From: CAZMZW01 sp963802275
GTDB taxonomy: Bacteria; Chloroflexota; Anaerolineae; Anaerolineales; Anaerolineaceae
Direction of reading: 5' to 3'
DNA: 64,000 bases
Assembly (NCBI GenBank): GCA_963802275.1
Contig: CAWDIB010000004.1
Coordinates: forward strand, 1,277,167 to 1,341,166
Under the pieces are notes generated by a model. The model worked only from the letters and a program-made list of their open reading frames with translations. It did no database searches and was not told the origin of the DNA. A program made the translations under genes and the position numbers. Below are positions 1-9,056 of this stretch, in pieces (within the stretch, counting starts at the first letter, position 1; every line of letters starts with the position of its first letter).

Positions 1-1
1 C

Positions 2-790
2 CAACAGGAAGAGTTGATCAAGCAGGCCAGCCTGCAATTCACTCAAAGCACCGCCGGACTGCCTGACCTGGTTCAAATGGAAAATGAACTCAATGGCATC
101 CGCAATGAAGAAAATGAACTGCGCATGGAAGCCGGGCGGGCGGAACAGGAAGTGGCTGTCCTGTCCAGCCTGAAAACAAAAAAAGATGATCTGATGGCCA
201 AAAAACAGGAAAAGGCACGCCTGGTCTCCCGCCTGGAAATGTTGGAAAGAGCGTTCGGTAGGAATGGCGTTCCGGCATTATTAATTGAACAAGCCCTGCC
301 GGAAATTGAAGCGAGCGCCAACCGCATTCTTGATCAATTGAGCAAGGGCAACATGTCGTTAACCTTTGCCACCCAGCGGGAAAGAAAGAATAAAAAGGAA
401 GAAGGAGTTATTCAAACCCTGGATATTCTGCTCACCGATGCATCCGGTACCCGCGAGTATGAATTATTTTCCGGCGGGGAAGCGTTTCGCATTAATTTTG
501 CCATCCGCCTGGCACTTTCACAGGCGTTGGCAAAACGGTCGGGGGCGCGTTTGCAGACACTGGTCATTGACGAGGGGTTTGGCAGCCAGGATGCCGATGG
601 AAGGCAGCGGCTGATTGAAGCGATCAACCAGGTGATGCAGACCGATTCACAACCGGAAGGTGACAATCCTGTTTCAGACATCCGCAAGATCCTGGTCATC
701 ACCCATTTGGACGAATTGAAGGACGCCTTCCCGGCGCGTATCGAAGTGGAGAAGACAGATAAAGGATCTGCTTTACAGGTGCTGATTTAA
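2..790 (+). CDS. sbcC: SbcC/Rad50-type SMC-like ATPase, C-terminal part (5' truncated)
   Basis: The reading frame is already open at the window edge, so only the C-terminal ~262 residues are present and the true start lies upstream. A coiled-coil stretch rich in Glu, Lys and Leu comes first. The C-terminal half of the ABC-type head follows: the signature FSGGE, Walker B LVIDEGFG, D-loop SQDADG and the switch VITH. This arrangement is that of SbcC/Rad50, the ATPase partner of the SbcD/Mre11 nuclease in DNA end processing. The zinc hook and Walker A would be outside the window. The stop overlaps the start of the next gene by one base, so it is probably cotranscribed with the glycosyltransferases, which is an unusual pairing. 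RecN-like ATPases are a less likely alternative. Confidence 0.8.
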   Translation, partial: QQEELIKQASLQFTQSTAGLPDLVQMENELNGIRNEENELRMEAGRAEQEVAVLSSLKTKKDDLMAKKQEKARLVSRLEMLERAFGRNGVPALLIEQALPEIEASANRILDQLSKGNMSLTFATQRERKNKKEEGVIQTLDILLTDASGTREYELFSGGEAFRINFAIRLALSQALAKRSGARLQTLVIDEGFGSQDADGRQRLIEAINQVMQTDSQPEGDNPVSDIRKILVITHLDELKDAFPARIEVEKTDKGSALQVLI

Positions 791-1905
791 TGGAAAAAAT
801 AACTGCCCCATTGGCCATCCAGCAGCGCGTACTGCCCTCCTACCGCATCCCTTTTTTTGATGCGCTGGCGGCTGAATGCAGTCAGGGACTCCACCTGATT
901 GCCGGTCATTCGAGACCTGAGGAATCCATTGAGAGTCAAGTCCTGCCCGTAAAGACATCCTTCACCCGTACCGAAAACATTCATCTGCTTCGAGGAAGAT
1001 GGTACTTGTGCTGGCAAAAAGGTTTAATTTCCTGGCTGGAGGGAATTCATCCCGAAGCATTGATCATGGAGGCCAACCCCCGCTACCTCAGTTCTTATAG
1101 TGCCATCCGCTGGATGAAATCCCGGGGAAAATTCGTGCTCGGCTGGGGGCTGGGATCATCGGCAGGAGCAGGCAGCTGGGCATGGTTAAGAACAGGCGGG
1201 CGGCAAAAATTCATCCGCCAATTCGACGCTCTGATCACCTACAGCCGCAAAGGAGCGGAGGAATATGCCCGCCTTGGGTTTCCACCGGAGAGGATTTTCA
1301 CCGCCCCCAACGCAGCCGTATCAAGGCCACTGCAGTCAGCCCCGAACCGACCAGATCAATTCATCGCCGACCGGGCGGTGGTGCTGTTTGTCGGCCGGCT
1401 GCAAAACCGCAAACGGGTGGACGAACTCATTCGCGCCTGTGCAGCATTACCGGATGAATTACAGCCCATTCTTTGGGTCGTCGGGGATGGGCCCATGCGC
1501 CTTGAATTGGAAGCGCTGGCGAAGGAGACCTACCCGCGGTCAAGGTTCTTCGGTGCCATGCATGGCGCTGACTTGGACCGCCAGTTTGCTCGCGCCGATT
1601 TATTCGTCCTGCCAGGTACTGGCGGCTTGGCAGTTCAGCAGGCGATGTCCTTCGGTCTGCCGGTCATTGTCGGACAGGCGGACGGAACACAAGCCGACCT
1701 GGTGCGGCCGGAAAACGGCTGGAGTCTGCTGGCCGGCAGCTCCGAAACCCTTGTTGAAGCGTTGCAGCAGGCACTTTCAGATGTCAGCCGATTGCGGAAA
1801 ATGGGCATGGAATCCTACCGCATAGTCAAGGATGAAATCAACCTGGAAACCATGGTGCAGGCATTCGTCCGTGCGGTCAATTCGGTGGCGGGGAGGGCGG
1901 CATGA
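790..1905 (+). CDS. Glycosyltransferase family 4 (GT-B fold)
   Basis: A 371-residue protein with the two-Rossmann GT-B layout. The N-terminal acceptor domain is followed by a C-terminal nucleotide-sugar domain beginning at VVLFVGRLQNRKRVDEL (about residues 195-215). WVVGDGP comes next, then the donor-site segment GTGGLAVQQAMSFGLPVI. In most GT4 enzymes the last segment carries a Glu just before AM; here it is Gln, so the canonical EX7E second Glu is absent. Its start overlaps the preceding stop by one base and its end overlaps the next glycosyltransferase by four (ATGA), indicating translational coupling. The sugar donor and acceptor cannot be told from sequence; surface or exopolysaccharide synthesis is the usual role of such pairs. 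Confidence 0.85.
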   Translation: MEKITAPLAIQQRVLPSYRIPFFDALAAECSQGLHLIAGHSRPEESIESQVLPVKTSFTRTENIHLLRGRWYLCWQKGLISWLEGIHPEALIMEANPRYLSSYSAIRWMKSRGKFVLGWGLGSSAGAGSWAWLRTGGRQKFIRQFDALITYSRKGAEEYARLGFPPERIFTAPNAAVSRPLQSAPNRPDQFIADRAVVLFVGRLQNRKRVDELIRACAALPDELQPILWVVGDGPMRLELEALAKETYPRSRFFGAMHGADLDRQFARADLFVLPGTGGLAVQQAMSFGLPVIVGQADGTQADLVRPENGWSLLAGSSETLVEALQQALSDVSRLRKMGMESYRIVKDEINLETMVQAFVRAVNSVAGRAA

Positions 1906-3107
1906 AACTGTTGCTGATTGCCGATGGCCGCAGCCCCATCACGCTGCGCTGGCTGAAAGCCATCCAGCCGCTGGGTTATGAAATTCACCTGGTTTCATCC
2001 TTCCCCTGCCCGCCCATTGAACAGGTGCAGCTGGCAGCGGTCTTGCCGGTCGCCTTTGCCTCAATGGCTGGCAGCCAGGTGGGCAGGGTTGCTCAACCCG
2101 AACAAAAAACCAGACGCAAACTGGCGCACTGGCGCCCTCTCCTGCAAAAAGCGCGCTACACACTTGGCCCGCTCACCCTACCTTTTTTTACGCGGCAATT
2201 TGAGGAAATTATTTTGCATATCAAACCCGATGTGGTACATGCCCTGCGCATCCCCTTTGAGGGCATGCTGGCAGCCGTGTTGCCGCAAGGTATCCCTTTG
2301 CTTCTCTCCACCTGGGGCAACGACCTGACCCTGCATGCCCATGGTTCGTGGCTGATGAAACAGCTGACGCGCAAGGCGCTTGGCCGGGCGGATGGTTTGT
2401 TCTCCGACACGCGGCGGGATGTTCAACTGGCCAAAGAGTGGGGATTAAGAGCTGATTGCCCAACCATCACCATCCCGGGAAACGGCGGATTAGACCTGGA
2501 TGTAATCCGGAAAATGCAGCAAAAGCCTCCAGACATCCCAGGCTATTTGCTCAAACGCTCACCTATCATTATCAATCCGCGCGGTTTCCGCCCGGGTAGT
2601 GTCCATCAGGATGTCTTTTTTCAATGCCTGCCTGAAGTGCTGCGCGAATTCCCCCATGCGCTTGTCATTTGCACCGCCATGCAAGGGCAGCCTGAGGCAG
2701 AGCAACAGGTGAAAGTGCTGGGGCTCGAACACAATGCCCAACTGCTGCCCTATGTAAGCCAGCCGGAATTATGGAACCTCTACCGGCAGTCCCAGGTGTA
2801 TGTCTCCCTATCCAGCCATGATGGCACCCCCAACACCCTGTTGGAAGCCATGGCGTTTGGCTGCCTGCCGGTTTGCGGGGATATCGAATCCATCCGCGAA
2901 TGGATCACCGATAAGCAAAACGGGCTGCTGGTCGACCCGCTGGATGCCCGCGCTGCTGCCCAGGCGCTCATCACCGCCTGCCGAGATCAAGGTTTGAGAA
3001 AAAAAGCGGCGATTCAAAATCAAAGGATTATTTGCGAAAGGGCGGACGTGCGGGTCAATCGGATGTTGATTAAATCCTTTTATCAGCAATTCATTACGGA
3101 GAAATAA
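1902..3107 (+). CDS. Glycosyltransferase family 4 (GT-B fold)
   Basis: A 401-residue GT4-type enzyme. It begins MKLLLIADGRSPITLRWL, typical of an N-terminal Rossmann domain that opens the family, and carries LLSTWGNDLTLHA mid-protein. The C-terminal donor domain has SLSSHDGTPNTLLEAMAFG followed by LPVCGDI, which keeps the Glu before AM that the upstream neighbour lacks. No membrane segment is seen, so it is probably cytoplasmic and membrane-associated at most. It overlaps the upstream gene by four bases and the downstream small gene by one, so three to four genes appear to be translated as a unit. Donor and acceptor are unknown. Confidence 0.85.
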   Translation: MKLLLIADGRSPITLRWLKAIQPLGYEIHLVSSFPCPPIEQVQLAAVLPVAFASMAGSQVGRVAQPEQKTRRKLAHWRPLLQKARYTLGPLTLPFFTRQFEEIILHIKPDVVHALRIPFEGMLAAVLPQGIPLLLSTWGNDLTLHAHGSWLMKQLTRKALGRADGLFSDTRRDVQLAKEWGLRADCPTITIPGNGGLDLDVIRKMQQKPPDIPGYLLKRSPIIINPRGFRPGSVHQDVFFQCLPEVLREFPHALVICTAMQGQPEAEQQVKVLGLEHNAQLLPYVSQPELWNLYRQSQVYVSLSSHDGTPNTLLEAMAFGCLPVCGDIESIREWITDKQNGLLVDPLDARAAAQALITACRDQGLRKKAAIQNQRIICERADVRVNRMLIKSFYQQFITEK

Positions 3108-3316
3108 TGGCGGACCAGCTTTCTTCGGGGGATTTTGTGACCTTTGTCAAACAGGGCGGCATCCCGGTGCGGTTGGTGCGTTATGGCGGCACTTATGTGC
3201 GCATCCTGCCATATGGCGGCAAGGCAGTCAGCGTGGATAAGTACGAAGGCATCCCAATCACGGTGGATCGTGAAGACCTGCTGTCGGAAGATATTAAAGA
3301 GATGATGGGATATTAA
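3107..3316 (+). CDS. Small conserved-looking protein, function unknown
   Basis: A 69-residue soluble acidic protein. Its ATG overlaps the stop of the upstream glycosyltransferase by one base (TAATG), the same coupling used by its neighbours, which supports a real gene. It has short beta-rich repeats (RLVRYGGTYVRILPYGGKAV), suggesting a small SH3-like barrel, but I recognise no family. It closes the operon; the next gene is convergent, 38 bases away. Confidence 0.65.
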   Translation: MADQLSSGDFVTFVKQGGIPVRLVRYGGTYVRILPYGGKAVSVDKYEGIPITVDREDLLSEDIKEMMGY

Positions 3317-3353
3317 TTCAATCAAGTGGGAAATGAAAACCTGAAAATGGTTT

Positions 3354-3956
3354 TCAGCCCGCCAACTGTTTGAGCATCTGCAAAGTGGTGGAATTATCTT
3401 TGAATAAAATGCTGTGAATGTCGAGTGCTCTGGCGCTGATAACATTCTTTTCCGAATCATCCACAAATACCACTTCGTCCGGTTCCAACGCCATTTTTTC
3501 AAGGGTCAGATGGAAAATGGGCGCATCGGGCTTGAGCAATTTGACCTCGCTGGAAATGACCGAGATATCAAAGAGATCAATGATCTTCCATTTGTTTGTC
3601 ATCAATGAACGCAGCAGACTGGAAAAATTGCTGCAAAGGCCCATCTTGAAGCGGGCGCGGGATTGGCGGATGTAATCGATCAGTTCTTGATTAAGCTCAA
3701 AAAGATCAAAGAAGTAGTGGTTAAAAATGCGCATGGCATCCTGTTCCTTCAGTTTCTGCTCGCTGATGATGCGCTGATAGAATTCAACCTCGCTCTCTTC
3801 ACCCAGGTCCAGTTTCCGGTTTCCTTCCCCGTCCAGATATTTGGCAAATTCACGCGGGTCCACACCCAATTCCCCGGCAATGAAGGCATGCGGGTCGGGC
3901 ACGCGCGGTTTCAGCAGAACCCCGCTGAAATCCCAGATGATGCCTTTAATGGCCAT
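3354..3956 (-). CDS. HAD-superfamily hydrolase
   Basis: A roughly 200-residue haloacid-dehalogenase-type phosphatase. Motif I is WDFSGVL, where the usual second Asp of DxD is Ser, as in DxGG-type relatives. The cap domain follows, then a motif II-type Ser in CSNFSS, motif III Lys in KLLKPD and motif IV VFVDDSEKN. I start at the ATG at 3956, giving MAIKGIIWDF directly before motif I. The longer frame to 3989 would add 11 residues inside the upstream gene. This start overlaps the upstream phosphatase by 11 bases, so the two are coupled. Substrate unknown; small phosphorylated metabolites are usual for this family. Confidence 0.8.
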   Translation of the reverse strand: MAIKGIIWDFSGVLLKPRVPDPHAFIAGELGVDPREFAKYLDGEGNRKLDLGEESEVEFYQRIISEQKLKEQDAMRIFNHYFFDLFELNQELIDYIRQSRARFKMGLCSNFSSLLRSLMTNKWKIIDLFDISVISSEVKLLKPDAPIFHLTLEKMALEPDEVVFVDDSEKNVISARALDIHSILFKDNSTTLQMLKQLAG

Positions 3957-4578
3957 GACCGCTCCATTCACCCAAATGGGAAACATCATTGGTTTTTACC
4001 AGCACGGGTTGTCCATCCTTGACCTCCACCGTGGTCAGGCTGCAGGCTCCCACATCAAAAAAGCCATCCGGCATCTGATCTGACGATTTGAAAATTTCCT
4101 GGATGAAAATATTGATGAAAAAACCATGGCTGATGACCAGGTTTGTCCCTTCCAGCTGCAAGTCAAGCAGATGCTGCCAGACGTTGGCAGCCCTGTGGCG
4201 GATATGCGGAAGAGTCTCCCCGGTGAGACCCGCCAGGGTCAGGCGTGCCAATGATCTGAATTTTTCATAAAGAGAGGAGCCTCTACGCGGTGGTCCAAAA
4301 TAGCGCTGTCCTTCCAGGCAGCCAAAATTGTATTCGCGCAAATCCTCCAATATGACGGGTTCCAGGCCGAGCGGTTTGCAGATGATATCAGCCGTTTCCT
4401 TGGTCCTGCCCAGCGGACTGCAAAAACAACAATTGATCTGGCGGTGGCTGAGCAAGCGGGCGGTCATTTCTGCCTGTTTACGCCCGCGCGCACTTAAACG
4501 GCTGTCAGAGGAGCCCTGCAGCAAGCCCTGTTCAATGCCTTCCGTGCTTCCGTGTCGTATGATGGTAAAAGAGATCAT
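3946..4578 (-). CDS. Histidine phosphatase superfamily (phosphoglycerate-mutase-like)
   Basis: A 210-residue protein with the catalytic RHG motif near the N-terminus (FTIIRHGSTEGIEQGLLQG). The conserved second segment follows (CFCSPLGRTKETADII), and the second catalytic His lies in LVISHGFFINIF. These are the elements of the 2H-phosphatase branch that contains cobalamin-pathway CobC, fructose-bisphosphatase-like enzymes and 2,3-bisphosphoglycerate-dependent mutase. Substrate is not evident. It is first in a two-gene minus-strand operon with the HAD hydrolase and diverges from the aldehyde dehydrogenase gene. Confidence 0.85.
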   Translation of the reverse strand: MISFTIIRHGSTEGIEQGLLQGSSDSRLSARGRKQAEMTARLLSHRQINCCFCSPLGRTKETADIICKPLGLEPVILEDLREYNFGCLEGQRYFGPPRRGSSLYEKFRSLARLTLAGLTGETLPHIRHRAANVWQHLLDLQLEGTNLVISHGFFINIFIQEIFKSSDQMPDGFFDVGACSLTTVEVKDGQPVLVKTNDVSHLGEWSGHGH

Positions 4579-4679
4579 CTTCCAATATCCCGGTTTTTCA
4601 GCCAGTGATTATACCGTTTGCTCGCGGATTGGCGGCAATAATTAAGATTAAAATATCCTTACACATGGAAGTCTGTCTT

Positions 4680-4708
4680 TTGACTTGCCTCATTCTCTCG
4701 GCTATACT
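4680..4708 (+). promoter_or_regulatory. Sigma-70 type promoter for the aldehyde dehydrogenase operon
   Basis: TTGACT at 4680-4685 and TATACT at 4703-4708 are separated by exactly 17 bases, close to the consensus for housekeeping sigma factor. Transcription would start near 4715. GGAGGTG at 4732-4738 then provides a strong ribosome binding site before the ATG at 4744. Confidence 0.75.
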
Positions 4709-4743
4709 AAAAAATACGTAATATCCAAATTGGAGGTGTTTTC

Positions 4744-6330
4744 ATGCCTGAATCTGCATTCAAGCTCACCTATGCCACCATGTTTGCCCCTCCCCCTGAA
4801 CTGCATACCCGTTTTGAAGACGCCATGCAATCGCTCAAAAGTTCGCTGGGTAGGGAACATGCCATGCTGATAAACGGCAAGGATGTTCTGGCAGCTCAAA
4901 AATTCGAGGACCGCTTCCCGGCCAACACCAAAACTGTGCTGGGTGTTTTTCAAGCCGGCAACGAACAGGATGCCCAAAATGCCCTGTCAGCCGCCCGGCA
5001 GGCCTTTCCCGCCTGGAGCCATTCTCCCTGGCAGGAAAGGGTGCGTTTGCTGCGCAAAGCCGCCGATTTGCTGGACGAGCGGTTGTTTGAGATCGGCGCC
5101 GTCGTTTCGATGGAAGTGGGCAAGAACCGTATGGAGGCGCTGGGGGATGTGGCCGAGACGGCTGACCTGATCCGCTATGCTTGTGACCAGATGGAAGCCA
5201 ACCAGGGCTATGTGAAATTAATGGGCCGTGACCCCATTCCGGATTACAAGATCACCAACACTTCAATTCTGCGACCGTATGGCGTCTGGCTGGTCATCAG
5301 CCCGTTCAACTTTCCCTGTGCCCTGACTGGCGGGCCGTTGGGCGCTGCGCTGGTGGCTGGCAATACGGTAGTCTTTAAACCTGCCTCGGACACCCCGTGG
5401 ACCTCTCGCAAGCTTGCGGAATGCCTGCGGGATGCCGGCTTGCCGGATGGCGTTTTCAATTATGTAACCGGTCCAGGACGAACACTTGGACAGACCCTGG
5501 TGGACAGCTCTGAAGTGGATGGGATCACCTTCACCGGTTCCTTTGATGTGGGCATGAAGCTCTTCAGGGATTTCAACCAGCGCGGTTACGTCAAACCGAC
5601 CATCCTGGAATTGGGCGGAAAGAACCCGGCCATCGTATCCCAAAATGCCAACCTTGAAGATGCAGCCGTGGGCATCGTCCGGTCCGCTTTCGGCCTGCAG
5701 GGACAAAAATGTTCCGCCTGTTCACGTGTATTTGTGGAAAAGCCCGCCTATCAAAAGCTGATCAGTCGTATGGTGGAACTGACCTCCAAACTGACCATCG
5801 GGGATCCCACCCTCAAGGATACTTTTCTGGGCCCGGTGATTAACCAGAAATCCTATGAGGATTTTCAGCATTACGTGAAGGAAATGAACGATGATGGCTG
5901 CCGTTTCCTGTCGGGCGGCAAGGTGCGGCAGGATGGCAGCTATGCCGACGGTTATTTCTGCGAACCAACCATCGTGGTGGATTTGCCGCTTGAAAACCAC
6001 TTGTGGAAGGATGAAATGTTCGTGCCCATCACCTGCGTGGCTGCCGTGGATTCACTGGATGAGGCCATGAAGCTGGCTAACAATGTTTCCTACGGCTTGA
6101 CAGCCGGATTTTATGGCACACGACAGGAAGCAGACTGGTTCTTTGACCACATCCAGGCCGGGGTGACCTATGCCAACCGTAAATCCGGCGCCACAACCGG
6201 CGCCTGGCCGGGTTTCCAGCCCTTTGGCGGTTGGAAAGGTTCCGGTTCCAGCGGTAAGAATGCCGGTGGTCTGTATTACCTGCCCCTTTACATGCACGAA
6301 CAGATACACACCCTGTTTGAAAAAGCCTGA
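4744..6330 (+). CDS. rocA: Aldehyde dehydrogenase, 1-pyrroline-5-carboxylate dehydrogenase type
   Basis: A 528-residue NAD(P)-dependent aldehyde dehydrogenase. It shows the cofactor-site SPFNFPCAL, the general-base Glu in ILELGGKNPAIV, and the catalytic Cys in LQGQKCSACSRVFV. The C-terminal FQPFGGWKGSGSSGKNAGG is characteristic of the RocA/PruA group that oxidises glutamate semialdehyde to glutamate in proline and arginine breakdown. Length fits that group. It has its own promoter and a strong Shine-Dalgarno. The CoA-transferase pair starts 15 bases after its stop, so the three are likely one operon. A role in fermenting amino acids through glutamate is an inference. Related semialdehyde dehydrogenases are a possible alternative. 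Confidence 0.82.
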   Translation: MPESAFKLTYATMFAPPPELHTRFEDAMQSLKSSLGREHAMLINGKDVLAAQKFEDRFPANTKTVLGVFQAGNEQDAQNALSAARQAFPAWSHSPWQERVRLLRKAADLLDERLFEIGAVVSMEVGKNRMEALGDVAETADLIRYACDQMEANQGYVKLMGRDPIPDYKITNTSILRPYGVWLVISPFNFPCALTGGPLGAALVAGNTVVFKPASDTPWTSRKLAECLRDAGLPDGVFNYVTGPGRTLGQTLVDSSEVDGITFTGSFDVGMKLFRDFNQRGYVKPTILELGGKNPAIVSQNANLEDAAVGIVRSAFGLQGQKCSACSRVFVEKPAYQKLISRMVELTSKLTIGDPTLKDTFLGPVINQKSYEDFQHYVKEMNDDGCRFLSGGKVRQDGSYADGYFCEPTIVVDLPLENHLWKDEMFVPITCVAAVDSLDEAMKLANNVSYGLTAGFYGTRQEADWFFDHIQAGVTYANRKSGATTGAWPGFQPFGGWKGSGSSGKNAGGLYYLPLYMHEQIHTLFEKA

Positions 6331-6345
6331 TACTTATTACGCATC

Positions 6346-7248
6346 ATGTCCAAACTGTGCAGCCTGAAAGAAGCCATCCAAGAATATGTTCACGATGGCG
6401 ATTGCCTGTATGCTGCCGGATTCACCCACCTCATCCCCTTTGCCGCCGGGCATGAGATCATCCGCCAGGGGCGTAAAGGAATGGTGCTGGCGCGTGCCAC
6501 ACCTGACCTGATCTATGACCAGATGGTCGCTGCCGGTTGTGGGCGGAAATTGATCTTTTCCTACCTGGGCAATCCCGGGGTTGGCTCGCTGCGCATCATC
6601 CGCCGCGAGATTGAGGCCGGCCGTCTTGAAATCGAAGAATATTCGCATTTCAGCATGATCTCCCGCCTGCACGCCGCAGCCTGCGGTCTGCCTTTCATGC
6701 CGATGAACCCCACGGCCGCAGGCAGCCTGGAGGCGGTCAATCCCAATTACCGGCGGGTGACCGATCCCTTTTCGGGGCAGGAAGTGGTGGTGGTACCCGC
6801 CTTGAAACCGGATGTGGCCATCATCCATGTCCAGCGGGCAGATGAGGAGGGCAATGCCCACATCTGGGGCATCCTTGGCGAACAGAAGGAAGCCGCCTTT
6901 GCCGCAAAGCATGTCATCCTCACCGCCGAGGAGATCGTGGACAACCGCGTGATCAGTTCCGATCCCAACCGCACCATCATACCCGGCTTGATTGTCAACG
7001 CTGTCTGTCATGTGCCCTGGTGCGCCCACCCTTCCTATACGCAGGGTTATTACGACCGCGACAATGCCTTTTACCTTGCATGGGACAGGATCAGCTCATC
7101 TGAAGAGGATACAAAAAAATGGCTGGATGAGTGGGTCTATGGGCTCCAGGACAGAAATACCTATTGGCAAAAGCTCGGCAGGGAAACACACCAGCGTTTA
7201 TCAGTCCGTGAACGGATGAGTGAACCAGTCAACTACGGGGATTATTAA
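6346..7248 (+). CDS. CoA-transferase subunit A (glutaconate CoA-transferase/IpdA-like)
   Basis: A 300-residue class I CoA-transferase alpha subunit. It has the glycine-rich start VHDGDCLYAAGFTHLIP and ends with a long helical tail. MNPTAAGSLEAVNP and VVVPALKPDVAIIHVQ match the GctA/IpdA branch rather than the short acetoacetate-type alpha subunits. It starts 15 bases after the aldehyde dehydrogenase and its stop overlaps the beta-subunit start by one base. The heterodimer would transfer CoA between short-chain or dicarboxylic acids. The IpdAB relatives instead open rings as hydrolases, so the reaction is not settled by sequence alone. Confidence 0.82.
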   Translation: MSKLCSLKEAIQEYVHDGDCLYAAGFTHLIPFAAGHEIIRQGRKGMVLARATPDLIYDQMVAAGCGRKLIFSYLGNPGVGSLRIIRREIEAGRLEIEEYSHFSMISRLHAAACGLPFMPMNPTAAGSLEAVNPNYRRVTDPFSGQEVVVVPALKPDVAIIHVQRADEEGNAHIWGILGEQKEAAFAAKHVILTAEEIVDNRVISSDPNRTIIPGLIVNAVCHVPWCAHPSYTQGYYDRDNAFYLAWDRISSSEEDTKKWLDEWVYGLQDRNTYWQKLGRETHQRLSVRERMSEPVNYGDY

Positions 7249-8021
7249 TGAATGCGGTTGAATTCACCCCGGCTGAGCTGATGATCGTCAATGCCGCCCG
7301 CCTGCTGAAAGATGGCGACCGCGTCTTTGTGGGTGTTGGCCAGCCCAACCTGGCTTGCAACCTGGCGCGCAGGACCCACGCCCCCAACCTGGTGATGATC
7401 TATGAAGCTGGAGTGGTGGGCGCAAAACCAGCCCGCCTGCCGCTTTCCATTGGCGATCCCACCCTGGTGAGCGGCGCCACCTCGGTGTGCAGCATGTACG
7501 AAATCTTCTCACTCTATTTGCAGCGCGGCAACGTAGATGTCGGTTTCCTTTCGGGTGCGCAAATTGACCAGTACGGCAACATCAATGCCACCGTGATTGG
7601 CGATTACCGGCAGCCCAAAGTGCGTTTACCCGGTTCCGGCGGTTCGATGGAAATCGCTGCCTGGGCGGAACGCATCTATATCCTTGCCCCGCATCAGAAA
7701 CGCCGTTTTCCGCAACGGGTGGACTTCCGCACTTCAGCCGGATTTCTCTCCGGTAAAGCGGAAAGAACGGCCAGCCGGGTATGTGGTTCAGGACCGCAGG
7801 CGGTGGTGACTGACCTGGGCATCCTTCAGCCGGACGAAAATGGGGAATTGATCCTTATTGCTTTGCACCCGGGTAAAAATGAGGAAGAAGCCCGCCAAAA
7901 TACCGGCTGGGAGCTGAAGGTATCCAGAGAGTTAAAAACCACTTTGCCCCCCAGCCGTGAAGAGTTGCGCATTCTGCATGAGGAACTGGACCCTCAGGGC
8001 ATCTACTTAAAAGCTGAATAA
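7248..8021 (+). CDS. CoA-transferase subunit B (glutaconate CoA-transferase/IpdB-like)
   Basis: A 257-residue class I CoA-transferase beta subunit, coupled to subunit A through a TAATG overlap. It carries RVFVGVGQPNLACNLA, the segment IYEAGVVGA with a candidate catalytic Glu, and GFLSGAQIDQYGNINATVIG, which is widely conserved in this family. Placement after a P5C-type dehydrogenase suggests the operon channels glutamate or a related dicarboxylate into CoA-dependent fermentation. That is inference: no glutaconyl-CoA decarboxylase or dehydratase is in the window. Confidence 0.82.
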   Translation: MNAVEFTPAELMIVNAARLLKDGDRVFVGVGQPNLACNLARRTHAPNLVMIYEAGVVGAKPARLPLSIGDPTLVSGATSVCSMYEIFSLYLQRGNVDVGFLSGAQIDQYGNINATVIGDYRQPKVRLPGSGGSMEIAAWAERIYILAPHQKRRFPQRVDFRTSAGFLSGKAERTASRVCGSGPQAVVTDLGILQPDENGELILIALHPGKNEEEARQNTGWELKVSRELKTTLPPSREELRILHEELDPQGIYLKAE

Positions 8022-8143
8022 TCTTAAGATACCCTGGTGCCATTTTTCCGATACAATTCACCCCCGCCCGTGTTAATACAATCAGAAATGCGGTTGGTGA
8101 TTGTACAGTTCGCCCAAATTTCATGTTCTAAGGAGATTTTCCA

Positions 8144-9040
8144 TTGCTTAAACGAATCCGCGGATTAATCCGCCTGACCCGCTTTCGGGATTTTCTAGCC
8201 TTTGTTGCCATTACCACCCTGATGGGCGCAATCGCTGCCGATGCGTCCTTGAGCTGGAAATTAATCCTTGTTCTCATCGCCAACCAACTGGCGGTGGGTT
8301 TCGCTTTCATGATCAATGACGTTGAAGACGCCGAAGACGATGCCCTTAATCCCGCCAAGGTGAACCGCAATCCCATTTCTTCAAAAGATGTCTCCCATCG
8401 CTCAGGTTATGTTTATTCCTTCATCGTAGCCGGTATCGCAGTTGTCGTATATGCCTTCCTTGGTTGGGTGCCATTTATTCTTGGCTGTATTTCCTTGATG
8501 AGCGGATTTTTCTATTCCTGGAAACCGGTCCGGTTGAAAAACATTTTTCTGGTGGATATGCTCACCCACTGCTTTATGTTGGCCGGTCTGCAATACTTGC
8601 CCGCTTATTATTCCTTTCAAAACCAAATGACCGTCAAGGGTTTATTTCCCCTCCTGTTTGTTTTATTATTCAGTCTATATGGGGAATTGTTCAACGAGCT
8701 GCGTGACCTCGAGCATGATCTCCAGGCCGGTTTGCGCCACACCGCCGCCATCCTGGGTTACAAGGTCACCTTTTGGTTGATGGTGAGTATTGCCATTTTG
8801 GGTATAGTAGCTGGGATCATCACCTTGTTTTTCATCAATTTCATGCCGGTCTGGTTGTTGATCACTCTGTTTGTGTTGGTGGCGCTGTTTCTCATTCCAC
8901 CCATGTTGAAAATCAGGAACGCCAAAAGCCAGCTGGAAATTCAACATGCCTTCCAGGAACCCATTGAAAATGGTGCTGTCATCGGGTTCGCTTTGTATTT
9001 TCTCATTCCTCCCATTCTGAAGTTTTTTAAACTGGGATAA
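8144..9040 (+). CDS. UbiA-family prenyltransferase
   Basis: A 298-residue integral membrane protein with about eight or nine hydrophobic segments. It holds the two Asp-rich motifs of UbiA enzymes: NDVEDAEDD near residue 65 and NELRDLEHD near residue 185, which bind prenyl diphosphate through magnesium. The start is TTG at 8144, supported by AAGGAG at 8130-8135, eight bases upstream. No in-frame ATG is as well placed. Candidate jobs are transfer of a prenyl chain to a quinone or heme precursor, or ether-lipid synthesis; no neighbour decides. The preceding gene ends 122 bases upstream, leaving room for a promoter. Confidence 0.85.
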   Translation: MLKRIRGLIRLTRFRDFLAFVAITTLMGAIAADASLSWKLILVLIANQLAVGFAFMINDVEDAEDDALNPAKVNRNPISSKDVSHRSGYVYSFIVAGIAVVVYAFLGWVPFILGCISLMSGFFYSWKPVRLKNIFLVDMLTHCFMLAGLQYLPAYYSFQNQMTVKGLFPLLFVLLFSLYGELFNELRDLEHDLQAGLRHTAAILGYKVTFWLMVSIAILGIVAGIITLFFINFMPVWLLITLFVLVALFLIPPMLKIRNAKSQLEIQHAFQEPIENGAVIGFALYFLIPPILKFFKLG

Positions 9041-9056
9041 CCTAACCTTTCTTTAA

